A stretch of 6,818 nt of DNA from an uncultured Anaerotruncus sp. (GTDB taxonomy: Bacteria; Bacillota_A; Clostridia; Oscillospirales; CAG-272), in the NCBI GenBank assembly GCA_958414155.1, contig CATYWI010000067.1, positions 1 to 6,818 of the forward strand, read 5' to 3'. Every line of letters begins with the position of its first letter. Positions within the stretch are counted from its first letter, which is position 1. Shown here piece after piece: positions 6,007 through 6,818 of the stretch. A program made the translations under genes and the position numbers. The notes beneath the pieces are model-generated. The model had not been told where the DNA came from and did not search any database. It saw nothing but the letters and a program-made list of their open reading frames with translations.

Positions 6007-6058
6007 TTTTTCGGAATATTCTTCGCTGATTATATTATACACTATAAATTCCGAAAAA
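6007..6058. repeat. 11-bp inverted repeat flanking a promoter
   Basis: TTTTTCGGAAT (6007-6017) and ATTCCGAAAAA (6048-6058) are perfect reverse complements separated by 30 bases. The right copy covers part of the spacer and the edge of the -35 box; the left copy falls at about +10 to +20 of the predicted transcript. The TATAAT lies between them. This is a possible two-site operator, although an RNA role for one arm cannot be excluded. Confidence 0.5.
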
Positions 6059-6062
6059 TCAA
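6034..6062 (-). promoter_or_regulatory. Promoter of the P-loop NTPase gene
   Basis: On the minus strand TTGATT (6062-6057) and a perfect TATAAT (6039-6034) are 17 bases apart, with the start expected near 6027. It begins about 30 bases past the pgi stop, so the P-loop gene has its own start even though no convincing pgi terminator is seen. Confidence 0.82.
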
Positions 6063-6092
6063 GGGGTTTTCAGCTTTTTATCTGAGATCGGA

Positions 6093-6818
6093 TCAGAGTC
6101 TTGACTTAAGGCTGGCAGTCATTTCTTCATAGCCGGGCTTACCGAGAAGAGCAAACATATTCTTCTTGTAAGCTTCAACTCCGGGCTGGTTGAAGGGGTT
6201 GACACCTAGCAGGTATCCGGAGATCGCGCAGGCAAGCTCGAAGAAGTAGATCATGTATCCGAGCGAGCGTGCAGAACGGTCGCGGAGCGTGAGCAGGATG
6301 TTGGGAACTCCGCCGTCAACGTGGGCAAGGAGCGTTCCCTTCATAGCCGTCTCATTAACATATGTGAGCGGCTTTCCGGCAAGGAAGCCCAGACCGTCAA
6401 CATTTTCGGCATCCTCGGGGATCACAACAGCCTTTCCGGGATCTTCAAGCGAGATGACCGTCTCAAACATGGTGCGGTCACCGTCCTGGATAAACTGTCC
6501 GAGCGAATGCAGATCGGTCGAGAAAACGACAGAGGCGGGATAAAGTCCCTTGCCGTCCTTGCCCTCGCTCTCGCCGAAGAGCTGCTTCCACCACTCGTTG
6601 AACATAAGCATATACGGCTCGTAGCCGACAAGTATCTCAAGCTTTTTGCCCTTGCGGTAAAGGATGTTGCGGAGCGCGGCATACTTATATGCGGGGTTCT
6701 TTTCAATGTCTGCGGAGGTAAGCTCGTGCATCGCCTCGGCAGCGCCGCCCATAAGCTCGTCAAGATCTATACCGGATACGGCAATGGGAAGCAGACCGAC
6801 AGCGGAAAGCACGGAATA
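6093..6818 (-). CDS. pgi: Glucose-6-phosphate isomerase, 5'-truncated
   Basis: It interconverts glucose 6-phosphate and fructose 6-phosphate in glycolysis and gluconeogenesis. The C-terminal 241 residues are visible; the frame stays open through the right edge (first codons Tyr-Ser-Val), so the gene starts outside the window and the in-frame GTG at 6812-6810 is internal. About half of a protein of roughly 450 residues is shown. The family signature [18 protein letters not shown] is present. In visible numbering, Glu83 (FGESEG), His104 (TDLHSLGQ) and Lys218 (VEAYK) are spaced 21 and 114 residues apart, matching the catalytic triad I recall for the Geobacillus enzyme (Glu290, His311, Lys425). 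The end (LKSRL, TGA) is complete. No T-tailed hairpin follows the stop before the next promoter. Identification is secure. Confidence 0.97.
   Translation of the reverse strand, partial: YSVLSAVGLLPIAVSGIDLDELMGGAAEAMHELTSADIEKNPAYKYAALRNILYRKGKKLEILVGYEPYMLMFNEWWKQLFGESEGKDGKGLYPASVVFSTDLHSLGQFIQDGDRTMFETVISLEDPGKAVVIPEDAENVDGLGFLAGKPLTYVNETAMKGTLLAHVDGGVPNILLTLRDRSARSLGYMIYFFELACAISGYLLGVNPFNQPGVEAYKKNMFALLGKPGYEEMTASLKSRL

Noticed and set aside
5876..6092. A known RNA (SRP RNA, tmRNA, 6S or a common riboswitch) in the pgi to P-loop gap
   Set aside because: None of the conserved cores I know (for example the SRP apical GGAA loop, c-di-GMP, glycine, SAM or THF motifs) is visible; kept only as an unassigned structured leader.
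6060..6092. Intrinsic terminator for pgi
   Set aside because: Only weak 4-5 bp stems such as TCTGA/TCAGA are seen and they are followed by A-rich sequence, not a T run.
1..6818. tRNA or rRNA genes, CRISPR repeats, insertion sequences, phage or defence genes
   Set aside because: Scanned both strands for cloverleaf pieces, evenly spaced repeats, transposase motifs and terminal inverted repeats; none seen.

Overview
The window looks like a piece of chromosome from a Clostridia-type Firmicute, most likely an uncultured gut relative of the Ruminococcaceae/Oscillospiraceae. The evidence is a complete T-box leader in front of serS, clear AGGAGG-type ribosome sites, housekeeping genes of clostridial type and moderate GC content. 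Taxonomy is inferred from gene style, because no rRNA or tRNA gene is present. There are no mobile elements, CRISPR arrays, phage genes or toxin-antitoxin modules.

Layout from left to right. The plus strand carries only the 3' end of a slipin/SPFH (band 7) membrane-scaffold gene (1-752), which enters from the left edge. It converges with serS across a short intergenic hairpin built on a perfect 28-bp palindrome, probably a terminator shared by both genes. All other genes lie on the minus strand and are read from right to left: the 3' half of pgi (6818-6093); a small P-loop NTPase of unknown function (5875-5468) behind its own strong promoter and a foldable leader; the apparent operon guaB-radC-response-regulator-like gene (5286-2427); and serS (2101-812) behind a strong promoter and a T-box riboswitch with a UCC serine specifier.

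In the guaB operon both gene junctions are 4-base ATGA overlaps, and radC has no visible ribosome site, so translation is probably coupled through the three genes. guaB encodes an IMP dehydrogenase whose sequence and residue numbering match, from memory, the enzyme of the protist Tritrichomonas foetus (Cys319, Arg418, Tyr419, Glu431). The third gene keeps an OmpR-like winged helix, but its receiver half has lost the phospho-acceptor aspartate.

The least explained parts are non-coding. The guaB leader contains two 7-bp helices that cross each other. The NTPase gene has an 11-bp inverted repeat around its promoter, followed by two related hairpins, one inside a possible three-way junction. A second GC-rich hairpin (5427-5460) shares an 18-base symmetric core with the slipin/serS palindrome. 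I see no clearly new multi-gene system. The two unexplained leaders and the orphan NTPase are the best candidates for new biology.
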